This document shows, one piece after another, positions 12,967-24,709 of a stretch of DNA of 64,000 bases. The stretch is from Globodera rostochiensis (lineage: Eukaryota > Nematoda > Chromadorea > Rhabditida > Heteroderidae). Below the pieces are notes generated by a model. That model did not search any database. It saw only the letters and a program-made list of their open reading frames with translations, and had not been told where the DNA came from. Position numbers and translations under genes: made by a program. The stretch's first letter is position 1. Each line of letters opens with the position of its first letter. Location of the stretch: NCBI GenBank assembly GCA_018350325.1, contig JAEVLN010000012.1, positions 2,749,991 to 2,813,990 on the forward strand. The letters run 5' to 3'.

Positions 12967-15715
12967 GCGGACTAATGCCCCCCCGGGGGAGGGGCCCCGA
13001 TGAATGCAAGTTGCCTGAGGTGTGTGTCGTCTATTTGTCTCAAGGATGGCTTTGCGCCGGCGATAATGAACACAAAATAACGAGCGATAACCATCACAGA
13101 ACAGTGACAGCGAATGGGTCAAATGATTTTTGCTTTTGGATCGATTGCCCGAGGGGTTGCCTCTGGGATGGGTGGAGGGGGGGGGGGGGGGATGGGGGGG
13201 GGGGGGGGAGAGGATGACCTACTCCCTCCCTCCCCCCCCCCCCCCCCCCCCCCCATATCACCGCATCTTCGGAAGACCCGCAAATTGCGCAACCATCCAT
13301 CTAATCTCAGCCGTTTCTCATCTTTTTTTACCAAGTTTACGATTTACGATCCGTTCTTCCCTTTCTTCTCGGGTAACGGAACAAAAATCGCCCAAATAAA
13401 CTGTTCCTAAGCATCGGTTGATCGGATCGATTGACCCATTCACTGTGTGAAGGCCGAATCGAAGGCATCTGATGGCCCTAAATTTCGTTATTTCTGTTGT
13501 TTGGCCTTTTGTTTGCCGGAGGGAATCTTTTTGGAGCCAAAATGACCTTTGGGCTAAATGCCGGGAACGGGAGAAATAAAGCTGCAAGAAAATGATGGCA
13601 CACTTTGCCACCAATTGGGTTTCTTGTTGTCTTTGCCCTTGCCATGCGATGTTTTTGTATTCCCCAACATATTCCATTCCCCCCCTCCCCCCACACCTCC
13701 CAGGGGAGTGGAAGAATTGGACGTGGAGAGAATAGCAGCAGAAATGGAACGGAATTGGGGAAGGGGGCGGGATCGGACTGTTGCTGAACAGTTTCAAATG
13801 CAAAATAACGCCAAAAAAATAAATTTAAATGACCATTTGGCGCTGGGAAAGACAAATCATTTTCCTACAAACGAAAAGTTTCCATAAATAAACTAAACTT
13901 CAAATTGTGTGGCTGTGCCCAAGTCCGGCATTTCCCACTGCAAACGCAATTAAACGTTTCCACAAGAACCGTGGCATTTTAGGGGATAAATGTGAAATGG
14001 GGGGGGGGGGGACATACGTGGTTGGATAATCCCATTTGGATGGGGCTGAGAGATTCAGCCGGACGGATTTGGGATTGGGATTGGGATTGGGGGGGGGGTG
14101 GTTCTGGTGACCATCTGCCGGGGGGGGGGGTGGTCGAAGGGGGGGGGGGGGGGGGGGTTGGAATTGGATAGAATTGATGAGAATACATTTTGTTGGTCCC
14201 CCCCCCCCCTCTCAGCTCTGTTGGGGGTGTCAAATTTCGTCGGCGTAATTTTGGTAAAGGATTGTGTGACCAGTGACCGTACATAGCAACAGATTTGTGG
14301 GGGGAGGGGGGGGGGGGGAATTGTTTCTGAACAAACAAATTGACGGCAAAGATTATGCGTCTGATCGAAAGTGTCTTTTAATGATTAAAATAATGAATAA
14401 AATCTTTCTCTTTGTGTTATGGGGCGGGGCCTATAAAAACTATTCCGACGACAAAATGCCAAACGGACGATTTTTTTTTGACGATTTATAAGCCCCCGGC
14501 AGAATTTGTTTTCTGAGAATTCGCCTCCCTTTTTGTCTTAGGCTTTGCGCGCGTTCATTCATTTGCATTATTTTGCAAATTAATGCCCCCCGTGCCGTCT
14601 TTTGTTTGCCGAGAATGAGTCTCGGCCAACGCATATGAAAGTGCCGCCGTCCGCATTGGCTGCTGAGGATGTGCCGCGCGAGAGGCTTCTCTGTAATTGC
14701 CGCTTCATTTGTTTGTTTGTCCGCTGGACGGAAGGATAGGCAAAAACGGAATTGAATGATGGGGGAAACTTGGCATTATTATAAATAAGGGTGGTCGATT
14801 GACATGGTAATTAGTTACATAGCATCATTAAGCAGTCGGAGGAATGGGTGAAAGGAAAGGGCATTTTGTCGCCGGGGGGGGGGGGGGGGGTAAATTTGAA
14901 AATATCCGAAGCAAAAAGCGCGTAATTGCCTTTCATTCTCTGCTGTGTCTGTTTTTGCGATTTTGTGTGTTTTTTGAGAATGATCGTCTCCATTTGGTGG
15001 AATTTGTCCTCGCGCGGCGGAGGTCATCCGTTCAATCCGATCGGCCCCCCGGCGCCCATTGTCAGTTAGTCCCCCCCCCCTGCCCCCCCCCCAAGTCCAT
15101 CCGCCATTTTTTCACCATTTTCATTCACTTTGTCGGCTTTTTTATTCTCCTCCGTTTTTTTCGCGACATCATTTGACGATGAGAAGAAGAAATTGAGCCG
15201 ATTTGAACGGGAAAAGGACACTGACCGATCTTTAGCCTTATGATCGATGCTTTTAGGCCTCACGGCGATTTACGCTTTGCCATTGAAACTCAATTTGTGA
15301 AGTGAATGATTTCCTCCATAATTTGATCACTTTTTATAAGTTTTTCGATAGTTCGTTCGGTGAGTGTTCGCTTTTTTGATTCGATCCAACTTCTAACTAA
15401 AATCCCCTAGCACTTTAAAGTATTAGACAAAATTACAATAATTTTTGGTCAATAAAACTAATCGATCGATCTTTGGGGGGGGGGGGAAATGATTCTTTCG
15501 CTTTTCCGAATTGCCCTTTCCGTGGACGTGCAAAAATGCGGGGAACAAATTGGACGGAAATGGAGCGGAAATGTTACGGGAGGGGGGGGGATGGGGGGCT
15601 TCATTTGTATGAATAAAGTGATTGAATGATCGGCAAGTTCATTTTGTTCTTTTCCTCGGGCGATCATTTCGTTCCTGAGGAGAACAAACGCTTTTTAGAG
15701 ATGGACTGAAATGAC

Positions 15716-15775
15716 GACGAACTCCGCACTTTGGCATTTTGCCGAGACGAACTCCGCACTTTGGCATTTTGCCGA
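15716..15775. repeat. 30-bp perfect tandem duplication
   Basis: Two adjacent identical 30-bp copies, each beginning GACGAACTCCGCACTTTGGC. It is isolated in gene-poor DNA and has no obvious function. Confidence 0.9.
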
Positions 15776-17000
15776 TCAGTTTATGGACAGAGGGGGGGGG
15801 GGGGGGTAGGGATGGATCTGATCAATTTCTTTGGCTTTGATTATACAGATTGGCTGATCGCGTAATATTGCGAATGTGGAATAATTTTTGGATGGATTTG
15901 GGTGAAGAGGGAGGAGAGGGGGGGGGGATCCGTCCCTCCGGGGGAGGGGGGGATCCGTCCTTCCGAAAAACACACAACTCATCCCATCCAGCAGCCATCC
16001 CATCGATTCATCCGGTCCCCGGATAGACGGAAGAATGTTTGTTGTGCAAAATGCGGGTGGAGGAGTCCTTCCCGGCCGTACAATGGGGACAATGGGAAAA
16101 GGGGGAGATGAGACACTTTGGACGAGAAAGGGGGGGGCATCGGGGAGTCAAACGCGCAAATCAGGTCCCCCCCCCCGGCGACGGATGAGTGGAAGGGGAG
16201 GGGGGGGTGTTTGGAAGTAATGAGAAAGTGTCGCTGGGGGAGGGGGGGGGGGGGGATCATCTTCACTGCGCAAGAAGAAAACTCACCCTCACAAAACGAC
16301 ATATTTAAATTTTGGGTGTTTAACCCTCAAAAAATTGAATCATTGTGAAACATACCAAACATTTTAGTCCAATTTGCGGCAATTTCAATGTTTTTAAAGG
16401 CTGGAAAAGTCTCATTCTTACGATTAAAGTTTAAAAAATGGTTGAAAAGGGAAAAACTGCTCCAATTTCGCACTTTCCATTGTTGCGATGGTGCCAAATC
16501 CTTTCTGCGGCCACTTTGGGTCACTCGAGGCCATTTTCTCTGTGCCACTCCCCCCCCCCCCCCCGAGGGGCCGAATTGAGAGGGTTTCTCCCATTTGGGT
16601 CGGAAAAGGCACGAACTTTTGCCAAGGGGCAATTGCATTTTGTGGGTGGGAGACAAAGGCACAAAGGCATCCAGCCGTTGCCGCGCCCGAGAATCCCGAA
16701 AAGCCCCTCCCCTCGGCGGTCGATTAGCGGTCAAGGCTAATGGCCCCTGGGGGCAAGGGAATTTGTGCCGGAGGGCAGAGGCTTTAGGCCAAAGCGGCGG
16801 TTGGCAATGAGACGGTTAGTGAGTCTTTGGGGTAAACTGTGCGAAAATAGAACATTTATACGCAAATCATTGTCTGAATTTTTTCACGAATGTTACAACA
16901 GAATTAAAAATCACAGTAATTATTGAAATTCATTTTTTATAAATAAAGGCATGGTCACTCTCTGTTTTTGTAGCTGGATTACGGTAGTACAGAAATCTTT

Positions 17001-18663
17001 TTATGCCTTTCCCTCTGCGTCTCTGACTTTGTTCTCTTTCTCATCCTCTGCGTCTCTGACTCCGTTCCGTCTCTCCACCCCTCCATCTCTGTCCCCGTCC
17101 ATTTTGTCTGCTTCTTTTTCCCCGTGCTCTCTCGTCCCCTCACCCTCCTCCACCTTCTTAACCCTCCACCCGTATTTCACTTCCCGACTGAAGAAAGTGC
17201 CGCCAGCGTTGTCAAACACCAGCTTATACCGTACTCCGCCCTCCACCTGCACATTACCGTACTCCGGCACATAATCCGTCAGCAAATGAAACATTGGCCA
17301 AACCTTTGGTTATACAACGATTCTACATAATTTGTTTCTTTAAAAGATTGACCAATTTTAGCCCACCTCCGCGTCGTTGTCGCTGCGCAAAACGCCAAAT
17401 CCCACGTCTCCGTTTGAATGGAACAGCCAATGGATGGTGTGAGGGCCGTCATTCGGCACGTCCACCTCCACTTCCCGTCGTTGGCGAGCCGGCACATTCA
17501 ATTTAACCAACTCTTCGTCATCAATGTGATCCGCATTGTTTGTGGGGCAGTATCTGAAAGAAGCATAAAAGTTCTAAGGGTTTTTTGGCATTGTGCCAAC
17601 CTCAGATTCTCCGGGGGCACGCCTCCCATCCGAAGGGTCCCTCCCTCGGGGTGCCCGCGCACCGGACTTCGGCTCCCTCCCCAGCGCGTGAACAGATTCT
17701 CTGGCCCAATGTCCCGCGCGAGCACGGGTTGGAAGTCACTGCCCAAGAAGATCACCTTCTCTCGGCTCTGTTCCGACAGAACCGGCTTGATGACTGCGTA
17801 AGGAAGGCAATTTGTGATCCCTTTTTTGTTAATCGATCTTTAAACGATCAAAAAACTTACTGTTGTACGCCGTCTTCACCAAATAATGTGCGTTGATCAC
17901 GTACACTTAAAAGTTCTCTGATTATAATTTAAATTAAAACTTTTGCCGGCCGGCGGACCTTGACGGAGTAAGTCGGGGAACAATTCCTTTAGGGGGGGAG
18001 CAATTTGTGTAAAGTCGGAATGGAATAATTGTGCCTGCATAACGGCCAATATGTTCCCGTACACTTTCAGTGACATTGTACTCAAATGGTCGGTGTTAAA
18101 GCCCTCCAAATCGATGATCACTTTCAGGCCGAGTTTCCGTCGACGTTTTCGTTCTTGCATTTTAATTAGCTAAAGGGAATGGTCAAATATATTAATTTGT
18201 TTTGCCGTTGCGATGCAAATTGCCTGGTAGATCAACGTCGTCTCGCAGATGCTCAGCCGGTACACGTCGCTGACACGGCCGCACTTGGCCAAATGTTTGG
18301 GGTGCGACTGTCCCATGCACTGCAGCGACACGACATTTCCCTCCCGGTCGTAGCCCAACACGCCCCCCGGATAGTACTCGGAGCCGGCAGAAATACGTCG
18401 CGAAAAGTCGTTCAGTTCGTCGATGTCCTCAATTACGAAATGGTTGAGGCGCATGCAGCGGAACACGGAAGCGGCACGTCGGAAACGCGGGACAATGTCA
18501 TCTGCGAGGCACAAAGTACATTCTCAATTTTATATTAGCCCCCACCAATTTTGTTATTCCATCCGGTAAGCCAACGGATGAGAGAAAAATTGTCGCTGAA
18601 CAGCGCGGTCTCCTGGAGCAGTTCTTCGCCCAGTGTTTTGCGCAATTCCGCCACTTTTTCCAT
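17001..18663 (-). CDS. SEC14-like CRAL-TRIO / GOLD domain protein
   Basis: Predicted cytosolic lipid-transfer or lipid-sensing protein of the SEC14L family; nematode relatives are the CTG proteins. Reading down the minus strand: an N-terminal CRAL-TRIO_N helix region (18550-18663, VAELRKTLGEELLQET, RWLTGW), then the CRAL-TRIO lobe in exons at about 18190-18510 (EYYPGGVLGYDREGN), 17940-18160 (KVIIDLEGFNTDHLS), 17865-17905 (VYVINAHYLVKTAYN) and 17600-17790 (KVIFLGSDFQPVL, RWGG). A GOLD-type beta domain follows in exons at 17360-17540 and 17001-17294 (YKLVFDNAGGTFFSREVKYG). The C-terminus ends in a highly charged tail rich in E, K, R and D, of unknown role. I chose the Met at 18663; the frame is open to an acceptor-like TTTAAG just upstream, so an extra 5' exon is possible. 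The domain order strongly supports the family; the lipid ligand is unknown. Confidence 0.85.
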
Positions 18664-20057
18664 TTGTAAAGCGTCCTCAGCCACCGGACAAAGGCTTAAA
18701 TTAAATTATTCGTAATTAATGCACAAATTATGTACAAATTAACCTCCCCAACAAAACTGCAAAATGAATTTATTCGAAGACAATGGCTGATAAGAAAAAG
18801 ACAACTTTTAGATAAGGTCTTTTGGGAACGAAAGTATTATTTCCGTTAGTTATTAAAAACCTTTTCCAAAAAATGCTTTTTAAAAATCCAACAATTTTTG
18901 AAAGATAAATTAAATTGTTTACCCTCTGGATGATTTTCGCTTAAGCCCATCATTTTTGGACTTTGGGGGGCCATCGATGTGATGATGGTGAGAATGAACT
19001 GTTGCAGGGACCGCCACCGGAATACAATCAACTTGCGGCATTTACGACGATCAGAGGGCGGCACCGATTGTACGCTCCCGTTCGTCGCTGGCTTCCGATC
19101 AGTTGGCAATGTTCGAGAGTCTTGAAGAGATATCAAATCAGTACAAAAAAAAAGGAGCAAAAGCTTGCTTTCAACAAATGATGTATGTTTTTGGGAAATG
19201 GAAATTGGCGTAAATTGTTAGGAAGAGAAAATGTGACGGGGTAAATGGCGAAGAGTGAGTGCGTTCGCTGGGGGGGATGGGGACGTGATCAGCGGCGGCG
19301 AAGGGTTTGTGGTGATTAATGTTTGGGTGACAGCTGATGAATGGATGGGTTGGCCGACTGACTGCTCTCTGCCCAAATGTTTCGTCGCATTCGTTCGATC
19401 AGTCGCCCCCATTAAATTATATACAGTGGCGGTGAGTTGTGCTACAACCACCCAACATTTCCGTGCTGGTTCGTCCTCAACGTCACCAAAAACGACGTCC
19501 GTTTAAATCGATCGATCCAATCAAAGCACACAGTAAACTACAGTAAGCCTCTGTGTTCGCCGTTCACTGCGAAATGGCGACGAAGACACAAACCGGTGAA
19601 TGAAGTCGAAATGGTCCAAAGTTTGGAAGAATTGGACGAGCAAGGCGGAGGTCGTCGCTTTAACATTAAATATTACGCCACATTGTTGTGAAGTTAAACA
19701 TTTGAGTAATTTCAACTGCAAGATCGGTGTTTAGAGGAGCTGAACCGGTTTGGTAATGAAAGGAGACGATGGGAACGAACAAATGTTGATTGTGGTAGTG
19801 ATCGAATTGTGGGAAATTTGAATTTGGGGGGGGGGGCTTCCAATTACTGAAGGGGTTAAGCTTATTGGAAAGGATTGGTTGAAAGTTATCGGGTTAATAT
19901 TCCAATGATTAAGCCCGCCGGCGACTTTTGGGATGACAATTGGGACAAAGGTAAAACAAACTGAAAGGGTTTTGTTGTAGCCTTACAATTTTACTGACTT
20001 AAAAGTTGCGAAAAGGAAACAAATGGAAAAACGCACTTTCAGCCTCCCCCCCAGGCC

Positions 20058-20305
20058 CTCTAAAAAACAGGGTTGTAGCTGAAAAAACAGGATCAGCCTG
20101 CGCAAAAAGCAGGAATTTTAGTCATTTTTTTTCTTTTATTGCGTTTTTCTTAAAGAATTTTACAGAAGGAAAATTTTCATCAATTTAGGGGTCAAAAATT
20201 TTCCTAATTTTTGAAAAAGCAGGCCAAAGTGAAAAACAGGAATTTTGCAGGAAAAAAACCCCAAAAAGTAGGAAAAACTTGCTAAAGCAGCTACACTTCA
20301 CCCTG
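20058..20305. mobile_element. Small non-autonomous TIR element with candidate 8-bp target duplication
   Basis: A 248-bp segment flanked on both sides by CCCAGGCC (20050-20057 and 20306-20313). Near its left end lies CAGGGTTGTAGCTG (20068-20081). Its right end is CAGCTACACTTCACCCTG (20288-20305), whose reverse complement CAGGGTGAAGTGTAGCTG matches the left motif with a short gap. An 8-bp duplication and CAGGG termini fit an hAT-derived MITE. The left terminus has about 10 extra bases outside the inverted motif, so the boundary is uncertain. There is no coding capacity. Confidence 0.5.
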
Positions 20306-21849
20306 CCCAGGCCAAATCTCCGACACATTTTGGAACAGTTCGTCTCATAAGCCTTTTTTATGTGTCCCCGCAGGGTAAAAGTGTCTCCTTTGTAAGGGAA
20401 TTCTTTGTGGCCTTAAAAGTTGTTTATTTGCCAACTCTTTGGAAGGGCTTTTTCGTTGAAAGTTAAAAGATGCGAAGGGAACGGAGCATTTTTTGTCACT
20501 TTCGAACTTAAAATTGAATTTACGGCCTTTTGCCCATTTCTGTTGTCAGAGGTTGCGCAATTCACTCAGCCAACCGACCGATCGACCTTTAAATTGTCCA
20601 TAAAAAGTTTTGTCCCGCCAATTTTCGTTTGAAATTCGATGACCCTTTTAAATCGATGAATCCCGCCGACATTTGTTCGCCTTCCGTCCGCCGTCACTTT
20701 TCCCATTTCTGACTTAAATTATGAAAAAGAGCAATTTATTCCATCATAAAAAGAGTTTTTGACAAATTGAGAAAAGAATGTTTTTTCTTTTGTCGCATTA
20801 TGAGAAAGTTGGTTGGAAGGAATTGGTGGGGACAAACGAATAATTTATTCGATTGGGACGGCGGGGGCCGGGGGGAGGCTGAAAGTTGTTTTTGTATTTG
20901 TAAATATTTGTCGTTACCTTTCAAATCATTCAAAATTGCCAGCTTTCACATTTAGTTTAAGGTTGGGTTTTAATGGGATTATCTGAAAGCTCCTCAATTT
21001 GTTTTAATCATTGATCAACAAATTCTCGAATTGAAACATTTGAATAAACAATTTATTCAATTTGTTCCATTTTGCCACTTGACCCGAAATTTTCCCCAAC
21101 CAGCAGCAGAGCAGAAGAAGTCCGTCCGTCCAATCGCTTTTTTCGTCCTTTGCCACCACCACCAGGTCACTCACTTTGATCGGATCAACCAAATGACCGT
21201 CCCCATATATTCGTTGTTCCCTTGTTGTCGCGTCCATCCCCCCCCCCCCCGCCCCCAGCACCTGTTCTTCATTCCCGAATAATTAAGAGATTAGCCCAAA
21301 TCTCGACTTAAAAATTATTTTGAAAAATCTTCTAAAATATCCAAGCGGAGTTAATTAATGTTAACCAAAATAATCGATTCTTTTGCAACGATAAAATTTG
21401 TCTGCGAATGAAATGGAAACTGGTCAATTAGCAGTTTAGTCTAATATTTGTGGGAGAGACGACCGACCCAATGATTCAGATTTGGGCTAACCATCAATGC
21501 TAATATCATCCCCCCCCCCGTTTTCATTTTGTTTCAAACATTTATGCTTTTTTTTGGCCTGACTGAATCAATTCGACCTTTCATATGCCTTATAATCATT
21601 ATTTTTGTACGGATAGCACTAAAAAGTCTCTGAAGGGATTAAATGCCTTGAGGGAATACAAAAATCGGCTTATTTGCCCTCAGGACTGGTTTGAGAGGAA
21701 ATGGCGTAAAACCGATGAGTGCGGTAGAAACACTTTTTTAGTGTTGATAAGAGGAAGGCGGAGGGGGGACAAAAGTGTACGGAGGGAGGAAGCGTTTTTG
21801 TTGCTTATAGAGAAGAGGAAGAGGAGGGCGAGTTGTGTTGGGATGATTC

Positions 21850-22680
21850 CCCTCCCCCACCAACCACCCCCCCCCACATTCTCTTCCTCATCCCCCCCCC
21901 CCACTTCGGAAGGGCACCCACCAATCCCCCCCCCCACCTCGGAAGGGCACCTACCAACCCCCCCCCCCCGGCACCCACCAAATCCCCCCCCCACCTCGGA
22001 AGGGCACCTACCAACCCCCCCCCCACCAACCACCCCCCCCCACATTCTCTCCTCATCCCCCCCCCCACTTCGGAAGGGCACCCACCAATCCCCCCCCCCA
22101 CCTCGGAAGGCACCTACCAACCCCCCCCCCCCCGGCACCCACCAATCCCCCCCCCCCACCTCGGAAGGCACCCACCAATCCCCCCCCCCCACCTCGGAAG
22201 GGCACCTACCAACCCCCCCCCCCCACAACCACCCCCCCCCATTCTCTTCCTCATCCCCCCCCCCTCGGAAGGGCACCCACCAATCCCCCCCCCACCTCGG
22301 AAGGGCACCTACCAACCCCCCCCCGGCACCCACCAATCCCCCCCCACCTCGGAAGGGCACCTACCAACCCCCCCCCCCACCAACCACCCCCCCCCCCACA
22401 TTCCTTCCTCATCCCCCCCCCACTTCGGAAGGGCACCCACCAATCCCCCCCCCCACCTCGGAGGGCACCTACCAACCCCCCCCCCCCGGCACCCACCAAT
22501 CCCCCCCCCCACCTCGGAAGGCACCCACCAATCCCCCCCCCCACCTCGGAAGGGCACCTACCAACCCCCCCCCCACCAACACCCCCCCCCCATTCTCTTC
22601 CTCATCCCCCCCCCCCCTCGGAAGGGCACCCACCAGCCACCCCCCCCCCCTCCATTCTCTTCTCACCCTCCCCCTCCCCC
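21850..22680. repeat. C-rich satellite with higher-order structure
   Basis: Built of short units of the form GGAAGGGCACC(C/T)ACCAA followed by 7-12 C and CCACCTC. These are grouped into larger blocks marked by ATTCTCTTCCTCAT-like spacers near 21880, 22044, 22230, 22400 and 22592, giving a higher-order period of about 165-195 bp repeated roughly five times. C-run lengths vary between copies, so period and reading frame drift. Confidence 0.9.
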
Positions 22681-23420
22681 TCCCCCCGCCACCATTGTCA
22701 ACAAAACAACCCATTTGAAGGAATGGTGGAAAGTTGGGGAGGAAGGTGCTCACTCCCTCGTCCATCCAAATCCCCCTTCTCACTCTTCCTCATTGCGCAA
22801 TCCACTTTAAGCTCTTCTTCCTCCCCCCCCCCCCCCCCCCCCCTCAAAAAAGAAATAAAAAAGACAATGTGTATCATTTCCACCCCTCCTTTTCTTCCAA
22901 CAAACCATTCACTTCCTTGATGTAACTTTTTACCACATTTTATGTATGTATTTTTACTAAATATAAACAAAAACGACAAACTCCTCCCCCCATTCGTAGT
23001 CATTGTAAAGAAGTAAATTTTAAGATAAAATCTGCTGAAAACGACAACAAAGAAAGAAAGAGTTAATTCTTCAAATTGATTTCGGCACGACGACAAAAGG
23101 TCCGGTAGGCAAAAATCGGACAAAATGTTACAGAAAGTCATCAACGCAAGGGCGGAGCTTTTTTTGGGGGGGGGGGGGGGGGGATCGTGTGTATTTTTTT
23201 GCTGTTTATTGCATTTTTGTTAAGCATTTTTTCGAAAAAAGGGATATGTATCATTTTTAAATTTTCAAAAAAATTCACTTTGGGGGGGGGGGCTTCTCCC
23301 CCTGGCTCCGCCAATGCATCAACCGTTGCATTCCAACAAAAAAGAGCCCGATCTGGAGCCAGGCCTTCGTCAAATCAATCCCCTAAAGATGGTGGTTTCT
23401 GACAAATGAGCAACAAACAG

Positions 23421-23810
23421 CGTGTCCGGACAAGTCGGCTACAGACAACTCGGCTACGGACGACTTTTTTTTGTTACAACTTTTTTCAGACTACTCAAAA
23501 TGATTAGCTTTCTTTTGTAATATTGCTCAGCCCAACGAGAGCTTTCGATTGATAGTAATTTCTTCTGATTCTGTTGGCTTGCAAAAAAGTTAGAACTTGA
23601 AAAACAGTTCATCTCCTATAAAGTCGCCCTTTCCTGTCCTAACTTTGGTTATGCTCAAGCTAGCTAGTTGTAATTAGTATCAATCGAAAGCTCTCGTTGA
23701 GCTGAGTAATATTACAAAAGAAAGCTAAGCATTTAGAGTAGTTTGAAAAAAGTTGTAACAAAAAAAAATCGCCAGTAGCCGAGTTGTCCGTAGCCGAGTC
23801 AGCACCACGC
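23421..23810. mobile_element. 390-bp long-TIR element, MULE/foldback-like MITE, with 10-bp flanking duplication
   Basis: The segment is flanked by identical CAACAAACAG at 23411-23420 and 23811-23820. Its two arms (about 23421-23555 and 23675-23810) are inverted copies of each other with roughly 90% identity by eye. Each arm includes TTTTTTGTTACAACTTTTTT, AGCTTTCTTTTGTAATATT and AACGAGAGCTTTCGATTGAT. The outer ends carry two tandem 15-bp subrepeats related to GACAACTCGGCTACG. About 120 bp of unique sequence separates the arms and there is no ORF. Long TIRs with a 9-11 bp duplication are typical of Mutator-like elements; the superfamily assignment is inference. Confidence 0.75.
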
Positions 23811-24253
23811 CAACAAACAGGGGCATGGCTTATCCGCAAATTTGAATTTCTGACAGATCGCCAAATTTTTTTATATGCAAGTTTATTTTGAATTTTGATG
23901 GCAAATCTTACAACAAAAAAAAATACTAAATTTTTTCGGCGGCGCCTGTCGTCTCCGCCAATCCCTCTCCCCCCTCATCAAAGTTTTTGTTTGAAAAATC
24001 GCCGTAAAAATTCGAATAAATGTGGCCACAAGATTTCTGGAGAAAATTTGGCCTTTCGAACAGTTCTTTAGAAAAACCACTCCCCTAAATACCGACCTTT
24101 TTTAAACCTGCGCGGACCGTTTGTCTTTTTCCTCACTACCGGCCATGAATATTTCGAGTCTGGACGCACCGATCAATCCCATTTTGCCTTTCCAGCTTTT
24201 ACATACGCACATTAAAGAACTATTTGTGCTTAACTCTGCAACTCCAATCAACA

Positions 24254-24709
24254 ATGCCTCTCTGTCCCAAATGTCAACTGCCCGTCTACTTTGGTCAGTT
24301 TTCGTGTGGAAAATATAATGTTTTTTTTTCAGCTGAGCGCGTCACATCCATCGGAAAGGATTGGCACCGTCCGTGTCTCCGTAGGTTTTACATATTTATA
24401 TAAACAGCCGCCTGTAAACTTTTCACTTTTTTAGGCTGCAACAATCCTGATTGCGAAAAGACGCTCACTGTGGGGAAGCACTGTGAAGTCGGCCCCCTAA
24501 TCGTTTATGGAAATTTTAACAAGTTTTAGTTTAGCACGATGGAATGCCTTATTGTGAGCGATGCTACGGAGCAAAGTTTGGACCTCGCGGGTAACAAAAG
24601 AGAGATTTCATCTAATTTGATATTTGGACTTTCACAAATACTGTTGAGAATTTTTAGATACGGACATGGCGGAGTTGAGTCTCATGTGTTCCTGAACGGA
24701 ACTACTTGA
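24254..24709 (+). CDS. exc-9: CRIP-type single LIM-domain protein (EXC-9-like)
   Basis: Small zinc-binding LIM adaptor of the cysteine-rich intestinal protein family; the C. elegans member EXC-9 acts in excretory canal tubulogenesis. Five short exons can be read: 24254-24293, about 24334-24379, from 24434, 24534-24593, and the last ending in TGA at 24707-24709. The joined protein starts with [19 protein letters not shown], followed by [12 protein letters not shown] and [10 protein letters not shown]. It ends with [17 protein letters not shown], then [16 protein letters not shown], the diagnostic CRIP tail. Splice donors are mostly GT with [15 protein letters not shown] acceptors. The third zinc-knuckle spacing reads CNNPDC, two residues longer than the usual CEKC. 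A polyadenylation signal AATAAA is at 24764. The exons are too short to stand out as open frames, so the gene is easily missed. Confidence 0.88.

Larger units (their letters stand above)
9123..17000. other. Long gene-poor, poly-G/poly-C-rich stretch
   Basis: I find no ORF with recognisable protein similarity in this roughly 7.9 kb. The open frames present are glycine- or proline-rich translations of G/C homopolymers. Mono-G or mono-C runs of 10 nt or more recur every few hundred bases (e.g. 10249-10263, 11401-11415, 12927-12965, 13237-13254, 14140-14157). The stretch could be intergenic DNA or a large 5' intron of the plexin gene; RNA evidence would be needed to tell. Confidence 0.7.
18664..24253. 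other. Repeat-rich intergenic region
   Basis: No gene I can support in about 5.6 kb. It holds a small TIR element (20058-20305), a C-rich higher-order satellite (about 21850-22680), poly-C at 22823-22843, poly-G at 23166-23183 and 23282-23292, and a long-armed inverted-repeat element (23421-23810). The proline-rich open frames around 21830-22810 are translations of the satellite in all frames of both strands. Confidence 0.75.

Noticed and set aside
21585..22810. Long proline-rich and glycine-rich open frames (up to 377 codons) on both strands
   Set aside because: They are open in several frames at once because the underlying C-rich satellite lacks stop codons; there is no consistent frame, signal or domain.
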